Of a stretch of DNA of 5,533 nt, positions 4,843-5,533 are shown piece after piece. This DNA is from Flavobacteriales bacterium. GTDB lineage: Bacteria; Bacteroidota; Bacteroidia; Flavobacteriales; Flavobacteriaceae. The notes under the pieces are model-generated. The model was not told the DNA's origin. It did not search any database and saw nothing but the letters and a program-made list of their open reading frames with translations. The DNA lies in contig JALVDN010000028.1 in NCBI GenBank assembly GCA_027008965.1, positions 1 to 5,533 of the forward strand, read 5' to 3'. The first letter of the stretch is position 1; each line of letters starts with the position of its first letter. Made by a program: the position numbers and the translations under genes.

Positions 4843-5533
4843 ATGAAAAAAATATTAACATTAATCGTATCGTTATTTATTTCTTACTTGACCTTTGCGC
4901 AAGTGGGGTTTAATTACAAAGCCCTGATCACCAACAATGGCAATCCCTTGTCCAACGCCAATGTAAACATAAGATTCACCGTATTGAACGGAGGAACTGT
5001 AATGTACAGAGAAGTACACAACGGTGTCACCACCGACCAACACGGAATTGTCTCGGTCAACATAGGTGAAGGAACACCCCAAACCGGAACTTTTTCGCAT
5101 GAACTATACAGGGATTTCACCATGCAATTGAGAGTTGAAATCAACACCGGAAGCGGATGGCAAAATTTCGGCCAGGAAGATTTCAAACTCGTCCCTATGG
5201 CGGCCGCCGCTCATCATTTGACCACCACCGATAGAGTGTGGATAGGGAATTCTACCTCTGCAGGAGAAAAACTATTTGTAAAGGCCGAACCCAGCGGACC
5301 GGAATTGGTTGAATTCTACTTGCAAAATACTCTCTCAGGAGATGATGTTATCCAACTCACCATGGATACACCTACCTCCGGAACGGCCCAATTTATTGAA
5401 GCTAGAAACGGAAGCAACACGGTTTTTCAATTACATGATAACGGAACCATTTTCACAAAAGGTGAAATACAAACCACCGTTTCAGGTTCAGCCGATATGA
5501 AAGCTTATGTGTACGGATATGTTAATAGCTCAG
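4843..5533 (+). CDS. Exported fibre-like beta-rich protein, N-terminal part only
   Basis: The first 230 codons are present; the right end is cut off. A signal peptide covers 1-20 (MKKILTLIVS start, TFAQ end). Residues 21-120 form a beta-rich domain: VGFNYKALITNNGNPLSNA, then VNIRFTVLNGGTVMYREVH, GIVSVNIGEG, and ending LVPMAAAAHH, equivalent to the VPYA-A ending seen in many Bacteroidota surface proteins. Many of those continue into fibre-like repeats and a C-terminal tail-fibre or intramolecular chaperone (S74) domain. Residues 131-230 (VWIGNSTSAGEKLFV, FIEARNGSNTVFQLHDNGTIFTKGEIQ region, then SADMKAYVYGYVNSS) fit short beta-strand repeats of such fibres. The C-terminal domain and any sorting signal lie outside. 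A structural or adhesive surface role is inferred. It lies 31 bp after the T9SS-tailed gene, so the two are probably co-transcribed from the promoter near 4202. No catalytic motif is visible. Confidence 0.8.
   Translation, partial: MKKILTLIVSLFISYLTFAQVGFNYKALITNNGNPLSNANVNIRFTVLNGGTVMYREVHNGVTTDQHGIVSVNIGEGTPQTGTFSHELYRDFTMQLRVEINTGSGWQNFGQEDFKLVPMAAAAHHLTTTDRVWIGNSTSAGEKLFVKAEPSGPELVEFYLQNTLSGDDVIQLTMDTPTSGTAQFIEARNGSNTVFQLHDNGTIFTKGEIQTTVSGSADMKAYVYGYVNSS

Overview
The window looks like chromosomal DNA from a member of the Bacteroidota, most likely close to the Flavobacteriia. The evidence is a C-terminal type IX secretion (T9SS) sorting domain in one protein, signal peptides ending in AQ or SQ, no clear Shine-Dalgarno sites, A/T-rich intergenic DNA, and two perfect matches to the Bacteroidota -7 promoter consensus TAnnTTTG. 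No tRNA, rRNA, CRISPR array, transposase or phage gene is visible.

Left part (1-3722) is all on the minus strand. In transcription order it holds a secreted M1-family zinc aminopeptidase, rnpA (RNase P protein), yraN (UPF0102 nuclease-fold protein), a 212-bp AT-rich gap with its own -7 promoter element, and the 5' half of korA (2-oxoacid:ferredoxin oxidoreductase alpha subunit with a fused gamma domain), cut by the window edge. Peptidase, rnpA and yraN form a tightly packed operon in which each junction overlaps by exactly 14 nt. This part mixes housekeeping functions: tRNA 5' processing, central carbon metabolism with ferredoxin, and periplasmic or extracellular peptide breakdown.

Middle (3723-4272) is a 550-bp divergent intergenic region. 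Its core, about 3801-4070, is 65% GC by hand count, far above the AT-rich flanks. It is strongly C-rich on the plus strand, packed with inverted repeats, and has no convincing gene. It looks like a structured interspersed repeat or an untranslated structured element. To its right lie a 21-bp-period direct repeat, a TACTTTTG -7 element, and a hairpin placed almost exactly at the predicted transcript 5' end.

Right part (4273-5533) is on the plus strand. It holds a possible 18-residue leader ORF that ends in an ATGA overlap with the next gene, a 161-residue exported protein with a T9SS type A sorting domain, and, 31 bp later, the start of a larger exported beta-rich protein that resembles the N-terminal part of Bacteroidota fibre-like surface proteins. 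The last two probably form a cell-surface or secreted-protein operon. No clearly new enzymatic system is visible; the most unusual feature is the GC-rich hairpin island and the regulatory architecture beside it.
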